NCBI RefSeq assembly: GCF_018129965.1
Contig: NZ_JAFCKW010000002.1
Coordinates: forward strand, 186,001-250,000
Source: Bradyrhizobium diazoefficiens
Lineage (GTDB): Bacteria > Pseudomonadota > Alphaproteobacteria > Rhizobiales > Xanthobacteraceae
DNA: 64,000 bases
Reading direction: 5' to 3'
Shown here in pieces: positions 17,871 through 26,163 of this stretch. Numbering within the stretch: the stretch's first letter is position 1; the number at the start of each line of letters is the position of its first letter. Below the pieces are notes generated by a model, which was given only the letters and a program-made list of their open reading frames with translations, ran no database searches and was not told the DNA's origin. A program made the translations under genes and the position numbers.

Positions 17871-18839
17871 ATGCAGCCCGAACCGATCCTGGATCTCGCC
17901 CATCTCGGTCACATGGAACTGTTGACCCCCAAGCCCGACGAGAGCCTGAAATTCTTCGTCGACGTCATGGGCATGACCATGAGCGGGCAGAAGGGCGAAT
18001 CCGTTTACCTGCGCGGCTGGGACGATTACGAGCGCTATTCGCTGAAGCTCACGGCGTCGAAGAATTCGGGCATGGAGCACATGGCGCTGCGCGCGCGAAG
18101 TCAACAGGCGCTGGAGCGGCGCGTCGCCGCGCTCAAGGGCTCCGGCTTCGATATCGGCTGGATCGACGGCGACATGGGGCAGGGACCGACCTTCCGCTGC
18201 CGCGATCCCGACGGCCATATCGTCGAGCTCTACTACGAGACCGAATGGTATCAGGCACCGCCGGAGCTGAAGCCCGCACTGAAGAACCAGGCGCAGCGTT
18301 TTCCGGCGCGCGGCGTCAATGTCCGCCGTCTCGACCACCTCAACTGCCTCGCCGTCGACATCAAGGCCAATCGCGAATTCTTCGAGACCTATCTCGGCTG
18401 CCGTCTCACCGAGCAGATCGTGCTGAATGACGGAAGGGAAGCGGCGATGTGGCTGACGATGTCGAACAAGAGCTACGACTTCGCCTATTCGCTCGACCAT
18501 TCAGGCGTGCCCGGCCGCTTCCACCACGTGACCTACGCGCTCGACAGCCGCGAGGAGATTTTGCGCGCTGCGGATATCTTCCTGGAGAACGGGGTGCACA
18601 TCGAGACCGGCCCGCACAAGCATGCGATCCAGCAGACCTTCTTTCTCTATGTCTACGAGCCCGGCGGCAACCGCGTCGAAGTCGCCAATGCCGGCGCGCG
18701 CCTCATCCTCGCACCCGACTGGAAGCCGATCGTGTGGACCGAAGAGGAGCGCAAGAAGGGTCAGGCCTGGGGGTTGAAGACGATCGAGTCGTTTCATACC
18801 CATGGCACGCCGCCGGTGGAGGCGACAAAGCACGGCTAG
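17871..18839 (+). CDS. Type I extradiol ring-cleavage dioxygenase (VOC superfamily)
   Basis: A 322-residue two-domain vicinal-oxygen-chelate protein like catechol 2,3-dioxygenases and homoprotocatechuate 2,3-dioxygenase. The Fe(II)/Mn ligands of the C-terminal domain are visible: His156 in RRLDHLN, a histidine in FHHVTYAL (about 218-219) and Glu270 in PGGNRVEV. The conserved active-site histidine of FLYVYEPGG neighbours is also in place (GPHKHAIQQ). The enzyme would open a catecholic ring next to the two hydroxyls. A GGAGG site fixes the ATG. It is monocistronic and its promoter carries the same operator as the tetR operon 22 kb away, suggesting it supplies ring-cleavage product to that pathway. 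The substrate is unknown. Confidence 0.88.
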   Translation: MQPEPILDLAHLGHMELLTPKPDESLKFFVDVMGMTMSGQKGESVYLRGWDDYERYSLKLTASKNSGMEHMALRARSQQALERRVAALKGSGFDIGWIDGDMGQGPTFRCRDPDGHIVELYYETEWYQAPPELKPALKNQAQRFPARGVNVRRLDHLNCLAVDIKANREFFETYLGCRLTEQIVLNDGREAAMWLTMSNKSYDFAYSLDHSGVPGRFHHVTYALDSREEILRAADIFLENGVHIETGPHKHAIQQTFFLYVYEPGGNRVEVANAGARLILAPDWKPIVWTEEERKKGQAWGLKTIESFHTHGTPPVEATKHG

Positions 18840-18850
18840 TGCTTTGAGTC

Positions 18851-18883
18851 ATTCCGGGGCGACGTGAAGCGGCGGCCCCGAAT
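18851..18883. terminator. Hairpin between convergent genes
   Basis: ATTCCGGGGC (18851-18860) can pair with GCCCCGAAT (18875-18883) with one bulge. The hairpin sits between the dioxygenase stop and the end of nicB, where both transcripts converge. There is no clear T-tract on either side, so termination strength is uncertain. Confidence 0.45.
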
Positions 18884-18888
18884 GAACC

Positions 18889-21800
18889 TTAGTGCGCCGA
18901 CTCCCGCACCCGCGCGATCGTGTCGCGCAGCCCGGTCCATGCCGGCTTGTCCGGCGCGAACTGCTTGCGCAGGAAGGTGACGAGTTCCTCGACCTGCGCG
19001 TCGCTCATGCTGTTTTTGAACGCAGGCATGTAGCCGAGATCGCGGGAAACCGGATCGGCAATGCCGTGCAGGATCACCTGCACGAGATTGTCCGGCGCCG
19101 CACTGTGCAGATTGCTGTTGAGCGCGAGCGAGGGCCGGCTGCCGAACAGCGGCAGGCCGCCGACCTCGTGGCAGACGGCGCAAGCGCCCTGATAGAGCCG
19201 CGCGCCGGTGGACGAGGCGACGGAAACTCGCGTTGCGCTTTCCAGATGTGCCGCAAGTGCGTCATGCGTCTCGGTCACTGTGTCGTTGAACGAGCCGAGA
19301 TAGACCGCCATCCCACGAATATCCTGATCGGGCAGCGCCTTGAGATCCCTGACGATCGGCGCCATCGGACCGGCCGCGACGCCGTGGTAACGCGACTGGC
19401 CGGTGCGCAGATAGGCGAACAACTCGTCCTCGCTCCACGGGATCGGCGCGTGCGAGAGCGAGGTCAGCGGCGGCGCCTCCCAGCCCTCGGCAAAGCCGCC
19501 GGCGAGATAGGCGTTCCGTTGCTCGGCGCCGAGCCCGTTGCGCGGCGAATGGCAGGCGCTGCAATGGCCGAGGCTCTCGACGAGATAGGCGCCGCGATTC
19601 CAGGCCTCGGATCTGCCGGGATCGGGCTTGAACTCTTTCGTCTGATGAAAAAGCGCGTTCCAGCCGGCAAGGAGTGGACGCAGGTTGAACGGGAAGGACA
19701 GCGCGTTCGCAGGCGCCGTCGCCCGCACCGAAGGTTGCGCCATCAGGTAGGCGTAGAGCGCCTGCATGTCGGCATCGCTGGTCTTTGAAAAATGCGTGTA
19801 AGGGAAGGCGGGATAGAGCTGCCGTCCGTCGCGATGCAGCCCCTCGCGCATCGCGCGCTCGAACGCGGGATAGGACCATGCGCCGATGCCGGTCTCGACG
19901 TCGGGTGTGATGTTGGTGCTGTAGATCGTGCCGAACGGCGTCTCCAGCGCGCGGCCCCCGGCGTTGAGCGAGCCTCGAAGCGTGGTGTGGCACTCCGCGC
20001 AATTGCCGAGCGCCGCAAGCTGCTGGCCGCGCACGATGGTCGCCGCGGAATAGACCGACGCGTCGGGCCGCGCGATCGGCGCGATGGCGCGGCCGGGCAG
20101 GAGTGCCGCGCCGATTCCAATCGCGGCGGTGCAAACGGCCGCAATCGCCGCGACGATGCCGGCGCGCCTGGTAAAGGGATTTTCCCAGATTCGGGATGGC
20201 GGCGTTTTGGCGGGTGCGGGCAGGGCATGCGGCACGGGCGAAGCGTCGCCGTGCAATCCTTTCAGAATGCGCTCCGGCGTGAACGGCGGCTCGCGAAAGC
20301 GAACGCCGGTGGCATCGAAGATGGCATTGGCAATCGCCGCAGCGCTCGGCACCGAAGCGGACTCGCCGACGCCGAGCGGCGGCTGGTCCTGCCGCGGCAG
20401 CATCAGCACGTCGATCTTGGGCACGTCGGGGAAGGGGATGATCGGATAGGCCCCCCATTCCCGCGCAGCGACCGCGCCGCGCTCGAACGAGACCTCCTCC
20501 ATCAGTGCGCGGCTGGTGGACTGGATCACGTTGCCGTGGATCTGGTGGCGGACGCCGTCCGGATTGATCATCAGGCCGGAATCCTGCCCGGCAACGACGC
20601 GCGTCACGCTGACGTCGCCGGTCGTCTTGTTCACGGCAACGTCTGCGACCCAGGCCGACCAGGCCGCGCCATAGCCGGGAAACTTGCTGTGGACATAGAG
20701 CGCGTAGGCAAAGCCGCGCCCGTGCACGATTTCGCCGTCCTTCTCCTCGCGGACCGGGCGCGGTGTCCATCCCGCGCGCTCTGCGACCGCATTGACGAGA
20801 TCGATCGCGCGCTGATCTTTCAGATAGCGCAGGCGGTATGCGATGGGATCGACACCGGCTTCGGTCGCGGCCTCGTCGATATAGGATTCGTGTGCAAAGG
20901 TGTTGGGCAGCGCCGAGACGCCGCGAAACCAGGACGCGCGCACGATCGGCGCCATGTCATGTGCGACGACACGCATGTTGTCATAGTCGTAAGGCGGGAT
21001 CGCGGTGCGGTCGCCCATCTGCAGCACCGCGGGCTCGGATGAAACCCGCCCGGTCAGCAGGAGTGCGAGCGTCGGCGCGGCATTCGACGGATAGCGCGTG
21101 GCGAGATCGTAAGCGGCGATGCCACCGTCGGAGTCGAGGCCGCCATTGACATCGATCAGCTGCGCGGTGCCCTTGGGCTCCCACGCGTGCTCCTGCTCGC
21201 GGGTCAACTGAACGCGCACGGGGCGGCCCACCGCACGCGAGAGCAGCAGCGCATCGGCGCTCACGTCGTCGGCACAATTGCGGCCGTAGCAGCCGGCGGC
21301 CTCCAGCCGGATCACCTCGATGTCGCTCTCTTGGCGTTCGATCAGCAGCGCGAGATCGCCGCGCAGCACATGCGGATTTTGCGTGCCGGACCAGACCCGG
21401 ATATCGCCATCCCTGAAATCGGCCACCGCGCAGGACGGGCCGATCGACGCGTGCATCTGATATGGCCAGACATAGGTGCGCTGCATCGGCTTTGATGCGG
21501 CCGATATCGCCTTGTCGACATCGCCCTTGTCGATCAGCGTGCGCGGCTCGGACGGATTGGCGCGTAGCGCGGCCTCGACATCGGACAGATCGGTCAGAAC
21601 CGGCGTCGGCCTCCAGGTCACGGCAAGCTGCTCGGCGGCGCGGATCGCGTTTTCCTCGCGCTCCGCGACCACGCCGACGAAATCGCCGATGCGGACGACG
21701 GCGATGAGGCCGGGAATGTCGCGCACCGACGATTCGTCGACCGAGATCAGGCTGGTGCCGACGAACGGGCCGGCATCGACGCCGGCATAGGGTGGACGCA

Positions 21801-22416
21801 CCACGCGGCCATGCAGCATGCCGGGAACGCGGACGTCGTGCACGAAGGTCAGCTCGCCCGTGGCCTTGGCGGGCAGATCGACGCGCGGCATCGACTGGCC
21901 GACGATGGCGTAGTCGCCAACCGCCTTCACGGCGACGTCGTCGGCGAGCTCGAGGCGAATGGTTTCGCCGCCGATCAACTCGCCATAGCTGACGCTGCGG
22001 TTGTCGCGCCCGCGCACGAGGCCATCCTCGATCCGCAAGTCGGCAGCCGGCAGCTCCAGCCGCTCGGCCGCACGCGCGATCAGGAAATGGCGCGCTTGCG
22101 CAGCGGCCTTGCGCAGGGGCACCGCGGTGATCTGGATGGTTTCGCTCGCGATCGTCGCGCCCTGGTTCGGTACGACGGCGGTGTCGCCGAGCACCACGAC
22201 GACGCGCGCAAATGAGACATCCAGCTCCTCGGCGACGATCTGGCCCAGCGCGGTGCGGATGCCGGTGCCGAGATCGACATGGCCATTATAGGCGGTGACC
22301 GAGCCGTCGGCGGTGATACGGACGAAGGTTTCGGATGTGCATTCGTCCACGGTGCGGAGGACGACGAGCGAACCCGGTTGCCGCTCTGCTCCGGTCGAGA
22401 GGGGTGAGGTCATCAA
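18889..22416 (-). CDS. nicB: Nicotinate dehydrogenase large subunit: molybdopterin domain fused to three cytochromes c
   Basis: At 1175 residues this matches the length and layout of Pseudomonas NicB. Residues 1 to ~735 form the xanthine-dehydrogenase-type molybdenum-binding region (YNGHVDLGTGIRTALGQIVAEEL, GYGAAWSAWVADVAV, PLGVGESASVPSAAAIANA). A hydrophobic anchor follows (about 745-770, GIVAAIAAVCTAAIGIGAALL), then three c-type haem sites: CAECH near 808, CSACH near 952 and CAVCH near 1080. With NicA it hydroxylates an N-heterocycle using water and passes electrons through the haems to the respiratory chain. Hnr and enamidase genes nearby make nicotinate to 6-hydroxynicotinate the likely reaction. 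It overlaps nicA by 4 nt. Confidence 0.86.
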   Translation of the reverse strand: MMTSPLSTGAERQPGSLVVLRTVDECTSETFVRITADGSVTAYNGHVDLGTGIRTALGQIVAEELDVSFARVVVVLGDTAVVPNQGATIASETIQITAVPLRKAAAQARHFLIARAAERLELPAADLRIEDGLVRGRDNRSVSYGELIGGETIRLELADDVAVKAVGDYAIVGQSMPRVDLPAKATGELTFVHDVRVPGMLHGRVVRPPYAGVDAGPFVGTSLISVDESSVRDIPGLIAVVRIGDFVGVVAEREENAIRAAEQLAVTWRPTPVLTDLSDVEAALRANPSEPRTLIDKGDVDKAISAASKPMQRTYVWPYQMHASIGPSCAVADFRDGDIRVWSGTQNPHVLRGDLALLIERQESDIEVIRLEAAGCYGRNCADDVSADALLLSRAVGRPVRVQLTREQEHAWEPKGTAQLIDVNGGLDSDGGIAAYDLATRYPSNAAPTLALLLTGRVSSEPAVLQMGDRTAIPPYDYDNMRVVAHDMAPIVRASWFRGVSALPNTFAHESYIDEAATEAGVDPIAYRLRYLKDQRAIDLVNAVAERAGWTPRPVREEKDGEIVHGRGFAYALYVHSKFPGYGAAWSAWVADVAVNKTTGDVSVTRVVAGQDSGLMINPDGVRHQIHGNVIQSTSRALMEEVSFERGAVAAREWGAYPIIPFPDVPKIDVLMLPRQDQPPLGVGESASVPSAAAIANAIFDATGVRFREPPFTPERILKGLHGDASPVPHALPAPAKTPPSRIWENPFTRRAGIVAAIAAVCTAAIGIGAALLPGRAIAPIARPDASVYSAATIVRGQQLAALGNCAECHTTLRGSLNAGGRALETPFGTIYSTNITPDVETGIGAWSYPAFERAMREGLHRDGRQLYPAFPYTHFSKTSDADMQALYAYLMAQPSVRATAPANALSFPFNLRPLLAGWNALFHQTKEFKPDPGRSEAWNRGAYLVESLGHCSACHSPRNGLGAEQRNAYLAGGFAEGWEAPPLTSLSHAPIPWSEDELFAYLRTGQSRYHGVAAGPMAPIVRDLKALPDQDIRGMAVYLGSFNDTVTETHDALAAHLESATRVSVASSTGARLYQGACAVCHEVGGLPLFGSRPSLALNSNLHSAAPDNLVQVILHGIADPVSRDLGYMPAFKNSMSDAQVEELVTFLRKQFAPDKPAWTGLRDTIARVRESAH

Positions 22417-22895
22417 TCACGGGCCTCGGCGAGCTGGCCCGAGGCCCGCATCACAGCTCGCAGGATTTCGACATGCGTGCCGCAGCGGCAGAGATTGTAG
22501 CGCAGCGCCGCCAGCGCCTCCTGCTCGGTGGGGTGCGGGTTGATCGTGAGCAGGGCCCTGGTGGTCATGATCATGCCGTTGAGGCAGTAGCCGCATTGCG
22601 CGGCCTGCTCGTCGATGAACGCCTGCTGCACCACATCGGGCTTGTCGCGCGTGCCGAGGCCTTCGAGCGTCACGACGTCGCGGCCGGTGCAACCGCCGAT
22701 CGGAATGACGCAGGACCGCGCGGCCGCGCCGTCGATCAGGACGGTGCAGGCGCCGCATTCACCGAGGCCGCAGCCGTATTTCGGACCGTTGAGCCCGAGA
22801 TCGTTGCGCAGCACGTAGAACAGCGGCGTCTGCGGCGCTGCCGTGACGTCGTGGATCCTGCCGTTCACGGTGAGGCGGATCGGTGTCTCACTCAT
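22413..22895 (-). CDS. nicA: Nicotinate dehydrogenase small subunit, two [2Fe-2S] clusters
   Basis: A 160-residue iron-sulfur subunit of the molybdenum hydroxylase family. The plant-ferredoxin-type cluster ligands are in KYGCGLGECGACTVLIDG with a fourth cysteine in ARSCVIP. The second cluster is held by QCGYCLNGM and LCRCGTH. It relays electrons from the molybdenum centre in NicB to the haem domains. MSETPIRLTVNG is taken as the start. The stop overlaps the nicB start (ATGA). The promoter lies in the divergent region shared with hnr, which carries three operator-like palindromes. Confidence 0.88.
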   Translation of the reverse strand: MSETPIRLTVNGRIHDVTAAPQTPLFYVLRNDLGLNGPKYGCGLGECGACTVLIDGAAARSCVIPIGGCTGRDVVTLEGLGTRDKPDVVQQAFIDEQAAQCGYCLNGMIMTTRALLTINPHPTEQEALAALRYNLCRCGTHVEILRAVMRASGQLAEARD

Positions 22896-22981
22896 CCTCG
22901 TTCCCAAGCCCCGCGGTTGCGTGATCGCGAGATTCCAAGCCGTTCAAACCAAGTCGCTTGAAATCCAAGTCGTGACGATAC

Positions 22982-23049
22982 CGTTTGTACACAAACGTGC
23001 AAGTCGGCATGCCGCACTGCAGCGCGGTTGCCCGCTTTGTGGACAAAGC
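22982..23049. promoter_or_regulatory. Two 7-2-7 palindromes upstream of nicA
   Basis: CGTTTGT-AC-ACAAACG (22982-22997) and GCTTTGT-GG-ACAAAGC (23034-23049) have perfect 7-bp arms and 2-bp centres. Their starts are 52 bp apart, about five helical turns, so bound dimers would face the same side. They lie 87 and 139 bp upstream of the nicA start. Size and symmetry fit a MarR-type operator. Confidence 0.65.
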
Positions 23050-23133
23050 CGATAGGCAAATGAGGTTTTATGCGGCAGTCGCATCTTTTGCGATGTACGG
23101 CCGCTTGACAGCCTAAGGGAGCACGCGCACCAT

Positions 23134-23149
23134 CGTTCGTATACGAATG
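23134..23149. promoter_or_regulatory. 7-2-7 palindrome upstream of hnr
   Basis: CGTTCGT-AT-ACGAATG contains the perfect 12-bp palindrome TTCGTATACGAA (23136-23147). It sits about 30 bp before the hnr start and just downstream of a TTGACA box (23105-23110), placing it over the likely -10/transcription start. It shares the outline of the nicA-side sites and of the two sites between ena and fpr. Confidence 0.65.
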
Positions 23150-23177
23150 ATAACCGCAGTGTCCGCTGGCTTTTGAG

Positions 23178-24635
23178 ATGGTGATGGAAACGACGAGCGC
23201 TGCCATCGACAAGATCCGCTGCGATGCCTGTCCGGTGATGTGCTACATCAAGCCGGGCGCGGCAGGCGCGTGCGACCGCTACGCCAATCACGACGGCAAG
23301 CTCGTCCGCGTCGATCCGCACGTGATCCTGGAGCGCACGGTCTCGCACGGCGGCAAGCTGGTCCCTTTCAGCCGAAGCGAAGACTGGGACGGCAAGATCG
23401 TCCACGAGCCGTCCACCTTCGTGACGGCGATCGGCGCCGGCACGACCTATCCCGACTACAAGCCGGCGCCGTTCATCGTCTCCGCGGAGGTCGATGGCGT
23501 CGATATGGTGACTGTAGTCACCGAGGGCATCTTCTCCTATTGCGGCATCAAGGTGAAGATCGACACCGACCGCTATCTCGGTCCTGAGACCGCGACGGTT
23601 CGCGCGCAGGGCGAGGCCGTCGGCCACGTCACCACCAGCGAATACGGCTCGCAGATGCTCTCGCTCGGCGGCGTGCATCATCTCACCGGCGGCTCCAAGA
23701 AGGAGGGGCGCGTCACCTGCGACACGCTGATGGATCTCGCCAATTGCAAGGCGGTCGAGCTCACCATCGACGGCGGCGCGAGCGTAGTGGTGCAGGCCGG
23801 CAAGCCGCCGGTCGTCAACGGCATCAAAGAAGAGCGCATGCGCGTCGGATGCGGCTCGGCGACGATCGGCATGTTCGCCAAGCAATGGCTCGGCAAGGTG
23901 GATGAGGTCGTCGTGGTCGACGACCACATCACCGGCGTGCTCAGCGAGCACCAAGCCGGCAAGCTGCTGGACATCCCCGACACCGGGATCAAGATGAAGG
24001 GCCGTCGCTCGACGCCCGGCCGCTATTTCCAGGTCGCTGATCCCGGCACGGGCTGGGGCGGCACCAACATTTCCGATCCGCTCTCGATTCTCGGGCCCTT
24101 CGATGCCAAGGAAGCCAAGCCCGGTCTCTCGATGCTGATGGTGTCCACCACGGGCGAGCACGCGTCCTACTACGTCCTCGACGAGGCCTTGAAGCCGGTC
24201 GAGACCGAGATGCCTGCCGATCTCAGGTTCTCGGTTGAGCGTATCCAGGAGAATTGCGAGCCGGCCCTGTGCACGGTGCTGTTCATGGCCGGCGCCGGCG
24301 GTTCGCTGCGCGCCGGTGTGACCGACAATCCGGTGCGGCTGACGCGCTCGGTCAAGGACGCGCTGACGCGCGTCACCAGCGGCGGTGCGCCGGTCTATGT
24401 CTGGCCGGGCGGCGGCATCACCTACATGGTCGATGTGACGCAGATGCCGGCGGGCGCGTTCGGCTATGTTCCGACACCGGCGCTGGTCGCGCCGATCGAG
24501 TTCACGATGAAGCTCTCGGACTACGCCGCGCTGGGGGGGCACATGGACTACGTCAAGCCGCTCTCCGAGGTGAAGAACGGCGAGGATGTCCGCCAATTGT
24601 CCTGGCAGAATCCGATCCCGGGGCCGCGGGCATGA
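23178..24635 (+). CDS. hnr: 6-hydroxynicotinate reductase
   Basis: A 485-residue protein related to the ferredoxin-dependent 6-hydroxynicotinate reductase of Eubacterium barkeri, whose homologues are known in rhizobia. Near the N-terminus four cysteines (C15, C18, C22, C32 in CDACPVMC and GAAGAC) fit a [4Fe-4S] cluster. The reaction is two-step reduction of 6-hydroxynicotinate to 1,4,5,6-tetrahydro-6-oxonicotinate, using low-potential electrons. ATG at 23178 is used; a second ATG two codons later is possible. It overlaps the UPF0280 gene by 4 nt and heads an operon running to about 31.4 kb. Assignment rests on family recollection plus the nearby nicAB and enamidase genes. Confidence 0.82.
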   Translation: MVMETTSAAIDKIRCDACPVMCYIKPGAAGACDRYANHDGKLVRVDPHVILERTVSHGGKLVPFSRSEDWDGKIVHEPSTFVTAIGAGTTYPDYKPAPFIVSAEVDGVDMVTVVTEGIFSYCGIKVKIDTDRYLGPETATVRAQGEAVGHVTTSEYGSQMLSLGGVHHLTGGSKKEGRVTCDTLMDLANCKAVELTIDGGASVVVQAGKPPVVNGIKEERMRVGCGSATIGMFAKQWLGKVDEVVVVDDHITGVLSEHQAGKLLDIPDTGIKMKGRRSTPGRYFQVADPGTGWGGTNISDPLSILGPFDAKEAKPGLSMLMVSTTGEHASYYVLDEALKPVETEMPADLRFSVERIQENCEPALCTVLFMAGAGGSLRAGVTDNPVRLTRSVKDALTRVTSGGAPVYVWPGGGITYMVDVTQMPAGAFGYVPTPALVAPIEFTMKLSDYAALGGHMDYVKPLSEVKNGEDVRQLSWQNPIPGPRA

Positions 24636-25531
24636 CGAGGCTCCCGCAGATCGCGTTGCTGTCTGATGGCCGGCGGCTGCATTTGCAGGATGGACCGATC
24701 GATCTGATCGTCGAGGCGAGGGGATGGGCGGACGAGGTGCGGGCGGCCTATGACGCGGCGGCGCGCCGTTTCACCGGCCTGCTCGACGAACTCTGTGCGG
24801 AACTGCCGGAATTGCGCCGGGCCGCGCTGCCGGCGGCGTGTTCGCTTGACGGCGCAGTGGCCCGGCGCATGTATGCTGCCGTTATCCCCTACGCCTGGGA
24901 TCGCTTCATTACGCCAATGGCTGCCGTGGCGGGCAGCGTGGCCGAGGAAATTCTCGGCGCCATGCTGGACGTCGCGACGCTCGATCAGGCCTATGTCAAC
25001 AATGGTGGCGATATCGCGCTGCACCTCGCCGCAGGCGAGCACTTTTCGATTGGTCTGATGGATCGCCCCGACCGTGACGGCGTGATGCGGACGATGCGGA
25101 TCGATTGGGACGGTGCCGTGCGTGGCATCGCGACCAGCGGCCGCCACGGCCGCAGTTTTTCGCTCGGGATCGCCGATGCCGTGACGGTGCTGGCGGCGAC
25201 GGCCTCGCAGGCCGATGCGGCGGCAACCGTCATCGCCAACGCCGTCGATCTTCCCGGCCATCCCGCCATCACAAGGCAACGGGCGAACGAGCTTCAGCCC
25301 GACAGTGATCTCGGCGCGCGCTTGGTCACCCGCGCGGTCGGTGAATTGTCGCCAGCGGAGATCGCGGCGGCGCTGGAATCTGGCGCAGAATGTGCACGGC
25401 AATTATTCGATCGCGGATTGATCGAGAGTGCGGTGCTCAGGCTTTGTGGTGATATGCTTGTCATTGGAACAAAGGATATCAACGTGCAACGGTCGCGCCC
25501 GCTGGTGCCGGAGAATGCGGTCGATGCCTGA
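24632..25531 (+). CDS. UPF0280 (ApbE-like) protein
   Basis: A 299-residue member of UPF0280, a family distantly related to the flavin transferase ApbE. Signs of that fold include AYVNNGGDIALHLAAGEHFSIGL and GIATSGRHGRSFSLGIADAVTVLAATASQADAAATVIANAV; the latter mirrors the ApbE segment where an aspartate/threonine pair binds metal and FAD. It starts inside the end of hnr (ATGA overlap), so the two are made together. A role in attaching or inserting flavin into Hnr is an attractive inference without direct evidence. It lacks a signal peptide, so it acts in the cytoplasm. Confidence 0.8.
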   Translation: MTRLPQIALLSDGRRLHLQDGPIDLIVEARGWADEVRAAYDAAARRFTGLLDELCAELPELRRAALPAACSLDGAVARRMYAAVIPYAWDRFITPMAAVAGSVAEEILGAMLDVATLDQAYVNNGGDIALHLAAGEHFSIGLMDRPDRDGVMRTMRIDWDGAVRGIATSGRHGRSFSLGIADAVTVLAATASQADAAATVIANAVDLPGHPAITRQRANELQPDSDLGARLVTRAVGELSPAEIAAALESGAECARQLFDRGLIESAVLRLCGDMLVIGTKDINVQRSRPLVPENAVDA

Positions 25532-25546
25532 TCAGGGAAGCGAGAC

Positions 25547-26131
25547 ATGAGCGCAATCATCCGCAAGATCGTTACCGTCGTCGAAGAGACGCAGATGGAG
25601 ATGGGTCGCCAGGTCTCGCCGCCGACGCGGCGCGCGGCCGCGATCGCGGTCATCGAAAATCCCTTTGCCGGACGATATGTCGAGGATCTCTCGCCGCTGA
25701 TCGCGATCGGCGAGGAACTCGGAGAGCTCCTGTCGAAGCGCGCGGTGGCGGCGCTCGGCATCGACGGTTCCAAGGCCCAGAGCTACGGCAAGGCCGCCGC
25801 CGTCGGCGAAAACGGCGAGCTTGAGCACGCAGCAGCGATCCTGCATCCGAAGATGGGTGCGCCGGTGCGCAAGGTCTTGACCAAGGGTGCGGCGCTGATT
25901 CCGTCGTCGAAGAAGCGCAGCGGTCCCGGCACGACGCTGGATATACCTCTCGGCCACAAGGATGCGGCCTTCGTGCGCAGTCATTTCGACGGCATGGAGG
26001 TGCAGATCAACGACGCCCCGCGCGCCAACGAGATCATGGTCGCGGTCGCCGTCACCGACAGCGGCCGTCCGCTGCCGCGCGTCGGCGGGCTGACGGTTGC
26101 CGAGATCAAGGGCGAAGACGGTCTGAAATAG
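25547..26131 (+). CDS. DUF1185 family protein ('amino acid synthesis' family)
   Basis: A 194-residue protein of the DUF1185 family, named 'amino acid synthesis protein' without a known reaction. Recognisable stretches are AAIAVIENPFAGRYVEDL, a conserved AQSYGKAAAVGENGELEH and PSSKKRSGPGTTLDIPLGHKDAAF. It lies 15 bp after the UPF0280 gene and 32 bp before the binding-protein gene, in the middle of the hnr operon. Its place next to Hnr suggests a step or accessory function in nicotinate breakdown, possibly on the formylglutarate side, but nothing in the sequence fixes this. Confidence 0.8.
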   Translation: MSAIIRKIVTVVEETQMEMGRQVSPPTRRAAAIAVIENPFAGRYVEDLSPLIAIGEELGELLSKRAVAALGIDGSKAQSYGKAAAVGENGELEHAAAILHPKMGAPVRKVLTKGAALIPSSKKRSGPGTTLDIPLGHKDAAFVRSHFDGMEVQINDAPRANEIMVAVAVTDSGRPLPRVGGLTVAEIKGEDGLK

Positions 26132-26163
26132 AACACGTAGAGAGTTCAAAACTGGAGGTTGGG

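Noticed and set aside
18889..22907. Isoquinoline 1-oxidoreductase or another N-heterocycle dehydrogenase instead of NicAB
   Set aside because: The families are close, but the three fused haem domains and the adjacent hnr and ena homologues favour nicotinate. The doubt is kept in the confidence value.
22944..24596. 550-codon open frame antisense to hnr
   Set aside because: Composition is that of a GC-driven shadow, and it covers the well-supported hnr gene and the operator region.
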